Source of the DNA: Paucimonas lemoignei
Lineage (GTDB): Bacteria; Pseudomonadota; Gammaproteobacteria; Pseudomonadales; Pseudomonadaceae
NCBI GenBank assembly: GCA_900475325.1
Contig: LS483371.1
Coordinates: 3,720,001 to 3,784,000, forward strand
Direction of reading: 5' to 3'
DNA length: 64,000 nt
Shown: one piece after another, positions 17,024-26,865 of the stretch
How positions within the stretch are numbered: position 1 is the stretch's first letter
Layout: the number at the start of each line of letters is the position of its first letter
Translations under genes and position numbers: made by a program
Notes under the pieces: model-generated
What the model was told of the DNA's origin: nothing
The model's input: only the letters and a program-made list of their open reading frames with translations
Database searches by the model: none

Positions 17024-17812
17024 TCAGGCTTGCAGAAAGGTCAGCACTCTTTTGCTGAAGGCGTCGCCCGCTTCGATGCTGGCCAGGTGCGCGGCATTGA
17101 ACTCGACGAACTCGGCACCCGCGATCTGATCGGCGATGAAGCGCCCGTCGGCGGGTGGGCACACGGCATCGGCGGTGCCGCTGACCACCAGCACAGGCAA
17201 GCTGATCGAGCCGACCTGGTCACGAAAATCCGCATCCCGCACCGCCGCACAATTGGCGGCATAACCCTGGGGCGAGGTCTGGGCGAGCATGTCCACAACG
17301 GGCTGGACCTGCTCCGGATGCGCCTGGGCAAATGTCGGCGTAAACCAACGGGCAATCGACGCTTCGCGCAGGGCCCGCATGGCCGCCTGGCCGTCGCGCA
17401 GGACCATTTCGATACGCGGGTTCCACACGTCCGGGTTGCCGATCTTCGCGGCGGTGCAGCACAGCACCACCCGCTGCAAACGTTCAGGAGCATTGATCGC
17501 CAGCCACTGGCCGATCAAGCCGCCCATGGACAGCCCGCAGAACGAGACTTTGGGCAGTTGCAGGGCATCGAGCAAGGCCAGCACATCGCGACCGTTCTGC
17601 TCCATGCTGTAAGTGCCCGGGGTGACCAGCGACTGGCCGTGCCCCCGGGTGTCGTAACGCAGCACTTGAAAATGGCGAGTCAAGGCCGGCATCTGCGGAT
17701 CCCACATACGCAGATCCGTGCCCAGGGAGTTGGACAGCAGCAACACCGGCGCGCCTTGCGGGCCGTCGAGCTGGTAATGCAATGGGCCTTCTGGCAGTTG
17801 GATGAAAGACAT
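17024..17812 (-). CDS. pcaD: 3-oxoadipate enol-lactonase
   Basis: A 262-aa alpha/beta hydrolase with an oxyanion-hole loop (LLLSNSLGTDLRMWDPQ), nucleophile elbow GLSMGG near residue 95, an acid in the GTADAVCPP loop and a late His in FNAAHLASIE. It opens beta-ketoadipate enol-lactone to beta-ketoadipate. It sits between pcaB and pcaC. The 286-bp gap to pcaB holds REP elements, so it may rely on readthrough or have its own promoter. Confidence 0.95.
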   Translation of the reverse strand: MSFIQLPEGPLHYQLDGPQGAPVLLLSNSLGTDLRMWDPQMPALTRHFQVLRYDTRGHGQSLVTPGTYSMEQNGRDVLALLDALQLPKVSFCGLSMGGLIGQWLAINAPERLQRVVLCCTAAKIGNPDVWNPRIEMVLRDGQAAMRALREASIARWFTPTFAQAHPEQVQPVVDMLAQTSPQGYAANCAAVRDADFRDQVGSISLPVLVVSGTADAVCPPADGRFIADQIAGAEFVEFNAAHLASIEAGDAFSKRVLTFLQA

Positions 17813-17866
17813 TTTGGCTCCTTTATAAAATGGAATTCAGGATCATCTGTGGCGAATGCGTGGAAG

Positions 17867-17970
17867 TGGGAGCGACCGGGGTTGCGCTACACCTTTTGCG
17901 AAGAGACCAATACTGGCGGTTTATTTCCATCGGCAGGTAGATAGCCTTCGCAAGCAAGCTTGCTCCCACG
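17867..17970. repeat. Paired REP-like element
   Basis: GTGGGAGCGACC-type sequence at the left and GCAAGCAAGCTTGCTCCCAC at the right face each other around a 60-bp spacer, the REP-doublet layout typical of Pseudomonas genomes. It lies between pcaD and pcaB. Confidence 0.6.
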
Positions 17971-18017
17971 GGTTCAGTGTTTTGCCGCAGATAGCGGGGC
18001 ACCGAATCTGCAGCTGG

Positions 18018-18104
18018 CTGTAGGAGCTGCCGAAGGCTGCGAACCGGTTCTCATGACACACCGCCTTCGCAGCCTGCGGTAGCTCAACCAGCCAGCTCCT
18101 ACAG
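18018..18104. repeat. REP-like inverted repeat overlapping the pcaB stop codon
   Basis: CTGTAGGAGCTGCCGAAGG and, inverted, CCAGCTCCTACAG enclose GGCTGCGAACC/CCTTCGCAGCC halves. The TAG stop of pcaB (18099-18101) lies within the outer arm. The same family recurs at 26765, 34720, 37149 and 46745. Confidence 0.7.
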
Positions 18105-19475
18105 GTTTTGCGAATTTGCGCGGAGTTTTTCATGCTCCGCCACCGCCCTTTCCACCCACTCCCGGGCCAGACCCAGGTAATGAGCCGGGTCGAGCAACTG
18201 GTCCAGCTCCTGGGGCGACAGTTCGGCGCTGACCTGCGGCTCGGCGCCCAGCACGTCACGCAAGTGAGCGCCTTGCTGTACGGCGCGGCGGCAACAGTGT
18301 TCGATCAGATGATGCGCCGCATCGCGTCCCAGGCGCCGGGTCAGCGCGATGCTCACCGCTTCGGCCAGCACCAGGCCTTGCGTGGCGTCGAGGTTGCCGA
18401 GCATGCGCGCGGCGTCCACCTCAAGCGCGGGGATCAACTGCAATGCCTGCTGCAAGGCGCCGGAAATCAGGCAGCACAGCTCGGGCAAGGTCTCCCATTC
18501 CGCGTGCCACAGGCCCAGGCTGCGTTCGTGCTCCTGAGGCATGGCGGCGAACATTGTGGCCACCAGCCCTGGCGCACGCACCGCGGCACTGATCATCACC
18601 GCTGCGCCCACCGGGTTGCGTTTGTGGGGCATGGTCGAAGAGCCGCCCTTGCCCGCCGCGGCGGGTTCGAACACTTCGGCGACCTCGGTCTGCATCAACA
18701 GGCTGATATCGCGCCCCACTTTGCCCAGGCTGCCCGCGATCAATCCCAGCCAGCTGGCGAACTCCACCAGCCGGTCGCGCTGGGTGTGCCAGGGTTGCTC
18801 GGGCAGATTCAATTGCAGTTCAGCGGCCAGCGCCTCAGACACGGGCAACGCCTGCGCGCCCAACGCCGCGAGGGTGCCGGACGCGCCACCGAACTGCAGG
18901 CTTAATAGCCGGGGTTTGAGCTGTTCAAGGCGCTGCCGATGCCGGGTGATCGCGCCCAGCCAACCGGCAATCTTCATGCCCAACGTGACCGGCGTAGCCT
19001 GTTGCAGCCAGGTGCGCCCGGCCAGCGCGGTGGTGGCATAGCGTTGGGCCTGACGAGCCAGCGCATCGGCCAGCTGGGCCAGATCCGCTTCGATCAAGCC
19101 CAGCGCATCGCGCAGTTGCAGCACCAGACCGGTGTCCATCACGTCCTGGCTGGTGGCCCCCATGTGCACATACCGCTCGGCCGCCGGGTTGACCGCAGCG
19201 ATCTTTTTGCCCAGCGCCTTGACCAGCGGGATCGCCGAATTGCCAGCATTGCCGATGGCCACGGCCAGCTCGGCAAAATCAAACAGCTCGGCGCGGCAGC
19301 TGGCCTGGATATCGCCGACCACTTCAGCGGGGATCAAGCCGGTGCTGGCCTGAGCCCGTGCCAGCGCTGCTTCAAAGTCGAGCATGCCTTGCAGCCGACC
19401 GTGGTCGGAAAAAATCGCGCTCATGGCCGGCTGGCTGAAATAGGCATCGAACAGTTGCTGGCTTGATCGGTTCAC
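18099..19475 (-). CDS. pcaB: 3-carboxy-cis,cis-muconate cycloisomerase
   Basis: A 458-aa member of the fumarase/aspartase superfamily. The signature loop GGSSTMPHKRNPVG is near residue 275, and MGATSQDVMDTGLVLQ near 97. It cyclises 3-carboxymuconate, the product of protocatechuate dioxygenase, to 4-carboxymuconolactone. It is 19 bp behind the transporter gene in the same run. The final codons and the stop fall in a REP-type repeat, so the last residues may be an acquired tail. Confidence 0.95.
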   Translation of the reverse strand: MNRSSQQLFDAYFSQPAMSAIFSDHGRLQGMLDFEAALARAQASTGLIPAEVVGDIQASCRAELFDFAELAVAIGNAGNSAIPLVKALGKKIAAVNPAAERYVHMGATSQDVMDTGLVLQLRDALGLIEADLAQLADALARQAQRYATTALAGRTWLQQATPVTLGMKIAGWLGAITRHRQRLEQLKPRLLSLQFGGASGTLAALGAQALPVSEALAAELQLNLPEQPWHTQRDRLVEFASWLGLIAGSLGKVGRDISLLMQTEVAEVFEPAAAGKGGSSTMPHKRNPVGAAVMISAAVRAPGLVATMFAAMPQEHERSLGLWHAEWETLPELCCLISGALQQALQLIPALEVDAARMLGNLDATQGLVLAEAVSIALTRRLGRDAAHHLIEHCCRRAVQQGAHLRDVLGAEPQVSAELSPQELDQLLDPAHYLGLAREWVERAVAEHEKLRANSQNL

Positions 19476-19494
19476 AGTGCTGCTCCAATGATAT

Positions 19495-20844
19495 TCAGGT
19501 GGCGTCCGAATGGCTGACCCAGCCTTTGACCAGAACCGCGATGGCCGCCAGAGCCGCCGGGACCACCAGTGCGGTCAAGACTTGTTCGAAATTCCAGCCC
19601 AGGCCCAGCAGCGTGGCGCCGGCCCAGGCGCCCAGAATCGCACCGAAGCGGCCAATCCCGAGCATCCATGAAACGCCCGTGGCGCGGCCCTGAGTCGGGT
19701 AAAAGCGTGCCGCCAGTGATGGCATGGCCGATTGCGCACCGTTGATACACATCCCGGCCAGCAGAACCAGCGTCGCCAGCACCGCCACATTGCCCAGGCT
19801 CTGCCCCACCAGCCAGGCAAAAATTCCGGCCAGGAAGTAGGCGCAGCCGATCACCTTGTGCGGGTTGTACTTGTCCATGGCCCAGCCCACGCCCACCGCG
19901 CTCAGCACGCCGCCAAATTGAAACAGAGCGCCAATGAACGCCGATTGTTCCATGCTGGCGCCGCTGTCACGCATCAGGGTCGGCAACCAGCTGGTCAGCA
20001 GATAGACAATCACCAGGCCCATGAAATAGGTCAGCCACAGCAGCAAGGTGCCCGCGCTATACGTCCCGGAGAACACCACTTTCAAGACATTGCGGCTGCT
20101 CACGGTTTTCTGTTCAGGAACGCTGAAGCCTGTGGCGGCGTTGACTTCCAGCCGGGAGATCGGCGCCAGCACCTTGCGAATCCGCTCGACACCCAGGTTA
20201 CGGACCACCAGAAAACGCGCCGACTCCGGCAGCCAGATCATCAGCACCACGGTGAGAATCAGCGGCAGAATCCCGCCTAGCATCAACAGGCTGTGCCAGC
20301 CCATGGCCGGAATCAGCTTGGCGGAGACGAATCCGCCGCAGGCCATGCCCAGGTTGAAGCCGCAGAACATGCTGGTGACCAGCAAGGATTTGAGGCGCTC
20401 CGGGGTGTATTCGGACAGCAGTGTGGTGGCGTTGGGCATCGCCGCGCCAAGCCCCAGGCCGGTGAGCAGGCGCAGGATCAGCAGCTGGTCGATGTTGCTG
20501 CTGAACGCCGACCATAGGCTGAACAGACCGAACAGAAACACGGCTGAAACCAGCACCACTTTGCGCCCGAAGCGATCTGCCAGCGGCCCGGAACCCAGGG
20601 CACCGAAGACCATGCCGATCAGCGCAGCACTCATCACCGGGCCGAGGCTGGCGCGGGGGATGCCCCAGTCGGCGCTCAATGCCGGGGCGATGAAGCCCAT
20701 GGCCGCGGTGTCCAGTCCATCGAGAAACACGATCAGAAAACACAGAATTACTACTCGCCACTGATAACGGGACAAGGGTTGAGCATTGATGAAAGCCTGC
20801 ACATCCAGCGTGCCGGCTTCGGGCACGCGAGCCGAAAGCGTCAT
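19495..20844 (-). CDS. pcaK: MFS aromatic-acid transporter, PcaK-type
   Basis: A 449-aa major facilitator of the aromatic acid:H+ symporter family. It has 12 membrane segments, DGLDTAAMGFIAPAL in TM1 (the DGXD motif needed in PcaK) and GPLADRFGRKVVL between TM2 and TM3. It likely imports 4-hydroxybenzoate and/or protocatechuate. AAGGAAA precedes the ATG at 20844. It lies between pcaG and pcaB, an order that fits co-expression with ring-cleavage enzymes. Confidence 0.85.
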   Translation of the reverse strand: MTLSARVPEAGTLDVQAFINAQPLSRYQWRVVILCFLIVFLDGLDTAAMGFIAPALSADWGIPRASLGPVMSAALIGMVFGALGSGPLADRFGRKVVLVSAVFLFGLFSLWSAFSSNIDQLLILRLLTGLGLGAAMPNATTLLSEYTPERLKSLLVTSMFCGFNLGMACGGFVSAKLIPAMGWHSLLMLGGILPLILTVVLMIWLPESARFLVVRNLGVERIRKVLAPISRLEVNAATGFSVPEQKTVSSRNVLKVVFSGTYSAGTLLLWLTYFMGLVIVYLLTSWLPTLMRDSGASMEQSAFIGALFQFGGVLSAVGVGWAMDKYNPHKVIGCAYFLAGIFAWLVGQSLGNVAVLATLVLLAGMCINGAQSAMPSLAARFYPTQGRATGVSWMLGIGRFGAILGAWAGATLLGLGWNFEQVLTALVVPAALAAIAVLVKGWVSHSDAT

Positions 20845-20908
20845 GGGGTTTCCTTGTTATTGTTTTTTTTGGTGGTTTTATAACGTAAGAGGTCCCACAG
20901 ATGACCGT

Positions 20909-21511
20909 TTAAAAATCAAAGAACACCGTCTCACCCTCGCCCTGCACGCGGATATCAAACCGATACGCCAGCTTGCCATCGACGCTGCAGCGCTGGGCGA
21001 TCAGGGTCTCGCGACGCACCGGCTGTTCAATCAGGTTGAGCACCGGATCCTGAGCATTCGCCTGGGCTTCATCATCGAAATACAGCCGCGTGTGCAAGTG
21101 GATGTTAATGCCACGGGCAAACAGCGAAACGTTGATGTGCGCCGCCATGGGTACGCCCGCCGCGTTGGGCACGGTGCCGGGCTTGATGGTGTTGAGCAAC
21201 CATTGGCCGTCCTCGCCGGTGGCAGTGCGCCCAAACCCGTTGAACGGCTTTTGCGGGTCGTAGATCGGGTCGTAAATCCCTTGATGATCGGCTTGCCAGA
21301 ACTCCAGAAACGCATCGCGAATCAGGTGGCCGTTGCCATCGAAGACGTTGCCCAGCAACACGATGTGCTCACCCGGCGCGTTGGCCATGACCATCTCATG
21401 GGTGATTTCCAGGTCACGGGGCGGGTTGCCCGCAGCTTCCAGCGCCAGGCCGATGTGGACGTAAGGGCCAGCGGTTTGCGATGGGGTTTCGGGCAGCAGT
21501 TGAACAGGCAT
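20909..21511 (-). CDS. pcaG: Protocatechuate 3,4-dioxygenase, alpha subunit
   Basis: A 200-aa intradiol dioxygenase subunit: LLPETPSQTAGPYVHIGLA at the start, FLEFWQADHQGIYDP in the middle and AHINVSLFARGINIHLHTR near the end. The alpha subunit lacks the full set of iron ligands and forms the (alpha-beta) unit with PcaH. GGAG 8 bp before the ATG at 21511 fixes the start. Fifteen bases separate it from pcaH. Confidence 0.96.
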   Translation of the reverse strand: MPVQLLPETPSQTAGPYVHIGLALEAAGNPPRDLEITHEMVMANAPGEHIVLLGNVFDGNGHLIRDAFLEFWQADHQGIYDPIYDPQKPFNGFGRTATGEDGQWLLNTIKPGTVPNAAGVPMAAHINVSLFARGINIHLHTRLYFDDEAQANAQDPVLNLIEQPVRRETLIAQRCSVDGKLAYRFDIRVQGEGETVFFDF

Positions 21512-21526
21512 GTTCCAGCTCCTCAA

Positions 21527-22246
21527 TCAGCGGTTTTCGAAGTGCGTGGCGCGCTGGCCGCGCAACACAATGTCAAAACGATACGCCAGGCAATCCATGG
21601 GGTTGGCCATGCCCATGTCCAGCCGCGCAATCAGGCTCTGCACGGCGTCGGGGTTGGTGATGGATTTGACGATCGGACACAGCGGGATCAACGGGTCGCC
21701 TTCGAAATACAGCTGGGTGATCAGGCGCGTGGCAATCGACGGCCCGCTCACGGAGACGTGAATGTGCGCCGGACGCCAGTCATTGGGACCGTTGCGCCAC
21801 GGGTACGGGCCCGGTTTGACGGTGCGGAAGCTGTAATTGCCGTCACGGTCGGTCAGGACCCGGCCAACACCACCGAAATTGGGGTCGATGGGCGCCAGAT
21901 ACGCATCGCGTTTGTGACGATAGCGTCCGCCTGCATTGGCTTGCCAGATTTCCACCAGGGTATGCGGGATCGGCTTGCCATATTGGTCGCAGACGCGCCC
22001 GGCAACGATGATGCGCTCGCCAATGGGCAAGCCGCCGTTGTTGAAGTTCAGCAACAGGTCGTTGTCGTGCTCGCCGAACTTGAGGTGGGAAAAGTCCGGG
22101 CCGGTGGCTTCGGAGGCCGATTGCGGGATGCTCACCAGTGCCTGTCGCGGGGAGCGCAGGATCGAAGTCTTGTAATCGGGGGTCAGGGCTTTGGGGTGCC
22201 AGTTTCGGTCACGAATGACAAAACGGCTGCTGCTTGCATCAGGCAT
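21527..22246 (-). CDS. pcaH: Protocatechuate 3,4-dioxygenase, beta subunit
   Basis: A 239-aa catalytic subunit. The four iron(III) ligands are visible: Tyr in GGRYRHKRD, Tyr in KPGPYPW, and two His in WRPAHIHVS. The enzyme cleaves protocatechuate between the two hydroxyls to 3-carboxy-cis,cis-muconate. It is first of the structural genes, 112 bp downstream of pcaQ and behind a PcaQ-like box. Confidence 0.97.
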   Translation of the reverse strand: MPDASSSRFVIRDRNWHPKALTPDYKTSILRSPRQALVSIPQSASEATGPDFSHLKFGEHDNDLLLNFNNGGLPIGERIIVAGRVCDQYGKPIPHTLVEIWQANAGGRYRHKRDAYLAPIDPNFGGVGRVLTDRDGNYSFRTVKPGPYPWRNGPNDWRPAHIHVSVSGPSIATRLITQLYFEGDPLIPLCPIVKSITNPDAVQSLIARLDMGMANPMDCLAYRFDIVLRGQRATHFENR

Positions 22247-22346
22247 GGGGTTCTCCGCAGGCTTTTATTATTGGGAGTTTTTTGTGCATGAGGCGCAGTC
22301 TCGCCCGCCTCAGCCAAAACCTGAATTGAATAGTTGAACCTCATCC

Positions 22347-22362
22347 ATATCCATTTGGTTAT
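22347..22362 (-). promoter_or_regulatory. Candidate PcaQ binding site upstream of pcaHG
   Basis: On the minus strand ATAACC-AAAT-GGATAT. The PcaQ box described in Sinorhizobium is ATAACC-N4-GGTTAA: the first half is exact and the second matches 4 of 6. It lies 101-116 bp before pcaH and covers the TAA stop of pcaQ (22359-22361), so regulator gene end and operator share bases. Confidence 0.5.
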
Positions 22363-23288
22363 GGATGCTCCACTTGACCATACGCCTGGCCCACCTCGCG
22401 CAGCACGTCCACACACCATTGCGCCGCGCGGGAGAGTGGCAGCGCCGGGTTGCTGCAAATACCCACCGAACCACCGGGTTCGCGAATGCCCAGCTCCAGT
22501 TCACGCAGTTCGCCACTGTGCAAATCCTGCTGAACGGCATCGAAGGGCGCGATCCAGATGGCATCGCTGCACTGCACATAGCGGCGGCTCAAAGTCAGCG
22601 ACAGGGTTTCCAGGCGTTGGCGCGGCGGGCTGATGCCGCACTGCACGAACAGGCTGTCGGCGAATTTGCGAATGGTGGTCCCGGCCAGCGGCAGGACCAT
22701 GGGGTAGTTCTCCAGGCTTTCGCGCTGCAATTGCACCTGCAAAAGGGGGTGATCGCGGCGTACCACCAGGGTCATGGATTCGCTGTACAGGTGCTCGAAG
22801 GTCAGGCCCTGAATCTGCGGGCTGTCGGTCATGCGCCCGACCACCAGGTCCAGTTCGCCGACCCGCAACTGCGAGAGCAGATACGCGCTGGGGCCGGTCA
22901 TGACGCTTACGATCAACGCCGGATGGCGCTCGTGCAGGCGCCGCACCACTTCCGGCACCAGCAGGCTTTCCACGGTGGACAGCACACCCAGCCTGGCCGT
23001 CACCGGCTCATGCTCGCCCGAGCGCAGGCTGTTCACCCCTTCGCGCAGCGACTGCACGCTGGGCCCGGCAAAGCGCAGGAACGCAACACCCGCCTCGGTC
23101 AACGCCGCGCCGCTCTTGCTGCGCAGGAACAGCTGGGTTTCCAGCAGGGTTTCCAGTTCCTTGAGGGTCTTGGACAAGGCTGGCTGGCTGATCGCCAACT
23201 GATCCGAAGCACGCGCCAGACTGCCCTGGCGCGCGACCTCAAGGAAACACACCAGGTGACGGAATTTGATGCGGGTGTCGATGTTCAA
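22359..23288 (-). CDS. pcaQ: LysR-family activator of the pca genes, PcaQ
   Basis: A 309-aa LysR regulator with an N-terminal winged helix (FRHLVCFLEVARQGSLARAS ... ISQPALSKTLKELE) and a periplasmic-binding-like effector domain. It belongs to the PcaQ/GbpR branch. It lies directly upstream of pcaHG on the same strand rather than divergently, and probably activates pcaHG and following genes in response to a pathway intermediate such as 3-carboxymuconate or its lactone. Confidence 0.9.
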   Translation of the reverse strand: MNIDTRIKFRHLVCFLEVARQGSLARASDQLAISQPALSKTLKELETLLETQLFLRSKSGAALTEAGVAFLRFAGPSVQSLREGVNSLRSGEHEPVTARLGVLSTVESLLVPEVVRRLHERHPALIVSVMTGPSAYLLSQLRVGELDLVVGRMTDSPQIQGLTFEHLYSESMTLVVRRDHPLLQVQLQRESLENYPMVLPLAGTTIRKFADSLFVQCGISPPRQRLETLSLTLSRRYVQCSDAIWIAPFDAVQQDLHSGELRELELGIREPGGSVGICSNPALPLSRAAQWCVDVLREVGQAYGQVEHP

Positions 23289-23351
23289 TGCGTGTCGCCT
23301 TTAACAAACAGAGGTTAGCGATGATCTCTCTGGGAGCGCAAAATTGGCGCG

Positions 23352-23451
23352 ACGACGTGGGACCGGCTTTAGCCGGGAAGAGGCCAGTATGTTCATCCGA
23401 TATTTATCGTATGAAATTCCGCCTTCCCGGCTAAAGCCGGTCCCACGTCGT
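23352..23451. repeat. Long palindromic repeat, GTGGGACCGGCTTTAGCC family
   Basis: ACGACGTGGGACCGGC... with its exact inverse at 23420-23451 forms arms of nearly 30 bp around a 42-bp spacer. The same family occurs at 25886, 49317 (short form) and 55941. It lies between pobR and pcaQ and could act as a bidirectional terminator. Confidence 0.8.
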
Positions 23452-23503
23452 CACATCCGCTTGCGAGCAAACATAGAATCTCCCACAGGTTATGTGCAAT
23501 GGG

Positions 23504-24367
23504 TCACCGCCCCCCCCGAAACTCCCTCGGCGAGCTGCCGGTGCAGCGTTTGAAGAACCGCGAAAAATACGCCGGCTCGGAAAACCCCAGCCGGTCCGAG
23601 ACCTGATTGATCGTCAAGGTGGTGTACACCAGGTCGCGCTTGGCTTCCAGCAACAATCGCTGATTGATGATCTGCAGCGCCGATTGATCGGTAAGCCGCC
23701 GACACAGGCTGTTCAAGTGCGCGGCGCTGATGTTCAGTTGCGCGGCGTACTGCTCGATGGACCAATGCTGCCGAAAATGCTCACCCACCAGCCGGGTAAA
23801 ACCCTGCAAGTGCTCGCGCCCGCGCTCCGGTGCAGGCAACTGTGCGCCCGGCAACCCAAGGCTGCGACGGCCCAGCCAGATCGACAGCATGCTGATCAGC
23901 GCGTGCAGCATCGTGTCCCTGCCGGGTTTGTGCTGCGCGTATTCATCGCTGAGCGTGGCAAACAACGGATCCAGTTGCTGACGCTGCTCGTCATCCACGC
24001 CGTGGCACTGGGCGACACTCAACGCGGGCGTCGCCAGCCCTGCATTCAACTGTTCGGCCAACGGCTGCGCCAGGCTGAGGATATAACCCTGGATGTCCGG
24101 GGCAAAACTGAAGCGATGCACGCTCAGCGCCGGGATGACTTGCAGCACGGAGGTCTGCACCTGCCGCGTGGCGCCCTCCACTTGCAGGGTCGCTTCGCCG
24201 GACTGCACGTAGAGCAGTTGCACCAGATCGCTGTGGGAGTGGGTCTGGATTTCCCAGCCATGCAACTGGCTGCGCTCCGGGATCGACTCGCAATGCAGCA
24301 GATCCGGCGTCGGCCACAGTGTGGTTTCGCCATACAGCTTGAACACCGGCACTGATCTGCCAGGCAT
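23504..24367 (-). CDS. pobR: AraC-family regulator of pobA
   Basis: A 287-aa protein with an N-terminal cupin sensor domain (VPVFKLYGETTLWPTPDLLHCE is the conserved PobR-type opening) and a C-terminal double helix-turn-helix (WSIEQYAAQLNISAAHLNSL ... NQVSDRLGFSEPAYFSRFFK). It is divergent from pobA and presumably activates it with 4-hydroxybenzoate. The ATG at 24367 has GGAGG seven bases upstream and is preferred; the frame extends to an ATG at 24424 with a poor ribosome site. Confidence 0.88.
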   Translation of the reverse strand: MPGRSVPVFKLYGETTLWPTPDLLHCESIPERSQLHGWEIQTHSHSDLVQLLYVQSGEATLQVEGATRQVQTSVLQVIPALSVHRFSFAPDIQGYILSLAQPLAEQLNAGLATPALSVAQCHGVDDEQRQQLDPLFATLSDEYAQHKPGRDTMLHALISMLSIWLGRRSLGLPGAQLPAPERGREHLQGFTRLVGEHFRQHWSIEQYAAQLNISAAHLNSLCRRLTDQSALQIINQRLLLEAKRDLVYTTLTINQVSDRLGFSEPAYFSRFFKRCTGSSPREFRGGR

Positions 24368-24444
24368 AGCCCGCCCTCCACCACCCATGAAAAGTCCAGA
24401 AGATGCCACGGATAATGGCTTCATATCGCTGCTCAGGCCATTAA

Positions 24445-25674
<1,230 letters not shown>

Positions 25675-25993
25675 AGATATCGCCTCGATCTCGCTCGACG
25701 AACGTGCTGCACTGCAAAGCGACTGAAAATCAAGGGAAATTCGGTTTTTATGTCGCTGTTCATTTCGTGATCATTGCCGCAATAGCGCAGCCTATAAGGC
25801 GTTCCCGAAGTTATCCACAGACATACCCCCACTTTCCGTGGACAACTTTTGTTGAGTTTAGAGAGCTGTGTCGGTCGGACACCTCGTGGGACCGGCTTTA
25901 GCCGGGAAGAGGCCGGGACAGGCGATGAATATTTCTCGACTGAACAACCGCTTTCCCGGCTGAAGCCGGTCCCACGTCGTGTGTACCTGTGTG
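25675..25993. other. Intergenic region between pobA and the dihydrofolate-reductase-like gene
   Basis: No gene is seen. The first 200 bp are AT-richer than the surroundings and hold no clear signal; the remainder contains the palindromic repeat at 25886-25975, which separates two convergent genes. Confidence 0.5.
25886..25975. repeat. Long palindromic repeat, GTGGGACCGGCTTTAGCC family
   Basis: GTGGGACCGGCTTTAGCCGG at the left and CCGGCTGAAGCCGGTCCCAC at the right, around a 45-bp spacer. One arm carries a base change relative to the copy at 23352, which supports independent drift. It sits between convergent genes. Confidence 0.8.
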
Positions 25994-26680
25994 CTACCGA
26001 GGCAAATACCGCAACCACACCCCACCACCTTCCTGGACCTCAGCGGAGGTCAACTTCAGATATGCCGGTTGCTTCCACGCCTGGGCAGGCACTTCAAAAG
26101 AGGCAGGATGCTCGCCTCGACCATCGATCAATGGCAGCACCAGCACGCTGACTTCATCCACCAGCCCCGCATTCAGGAAAGAACCGCTGACGTGAGGCCC
26201 GCCCTCGACAATGATCCGCTTGCGCCCCAGCTCACTGGCCAGCACTTCTACCACCTTGCCCAAATCAATCTCGGTCTTGCCGCCAAACAGGTAGGACACG
26301 TTGATCGATTGCAGATAAGCCAGGTAATCGTCCTCGACCGCTTCGCTGACCACTTCGACGACGTGGGAGCCCAGCGCCTGATTGCTTTTCCAGGCGACTT
26401 TACCGTGGGGGTCGATGGAGATGGCGTAACTCTCGGCGTTGCGATCGGCGAAGTGGTGAGTGCGAGGCAGTGGCGAGCTGGCCAGCCCACGCGGGTAATC
26501 GTCTCCGTGGGCGATTTCCTGCATGGTCACGCGGCCACAAATCCAGGCATCGAAGTCGAAGGTTTTGGCCAGCGTTTCATAAAGCTCGCCCGCCGCATTC
26601 TTGAAAGGCCGCTCCCAGCCATCGGTCAGGGCGTGGCCATCCAGGGACGACATCATGTGGCAGATGACATAAGGCTTCAT
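25994..26680 (-). CDS. Dihydrofolate reductase family protein (RibD C-terminal-like)
   Basis: A 228-aa protein with the RibD C-terminal/DHFR-like fold: start MKPYVICHMMSSLDGHALTD, a GRVTMQEIAHGD loop and RIIVEGGPHVSGSFLNAGLVDEV near residue 170, the conserved nucleotide-binding segment of this superfamily. An NAD(P)H-dependent reductase is likely, but the substrate is unknown and no riboflavin gene is adjacent. It stands alone between two repeats. Confidence 0.8.
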   Translation of the reverse strand: MKPYVICHMMSSLDGHALTDGWERPFKNAAGELYETLAKTFDFDAWICGRVTMQEIAHGDDYPRGLASSPLPRTHHFADRNAESYAISIDPHGKVAWKSNQALGSHVVEVVSEAVEDDYLAYLQSINVSYLFGGKTEIDLGKVVEVLASELGRKRIIVEGGPHVSGSFLNAGLVDEVSVLVLPLIDGRGEHPASFEVPAQAWKQPAYLKLTSAEVQEGGGVWLRYLPR

Positions 26681-26764
26681 ACAGGGCTCCGGGTCGGTTC
26701 ACAGTGTAGTAACCGACCCGTTGAGTCTGCCGATAGTTCGAATTTTCCTGGCGCGGCGCACAAC

Positions 26765-26850
26765 CTGTAGGAGCTGCCGAAGGCTGCGAACAGCGGTGTG
26801 TCAGGAAAACCGCCTTCGCAGCCCTCGTAACCTCGGTCAGCTCCTAAAGG
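26765..26850. repeat. REP-like inverted repeat, TGTAGGAGCTGCCGAAGG family
   Basis: CTGTAGGAGCTGCCGAAGG with partial inverse CAGCTCCTAAAGG and GGCTGCGAAC/TTCGCAGCC inner arms. It ends 16 bp from the stop codon of the chemoreceptor gene. Confidence 0.7.
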
Positions 26851-26865
26851 ACCGTGTACATCACC

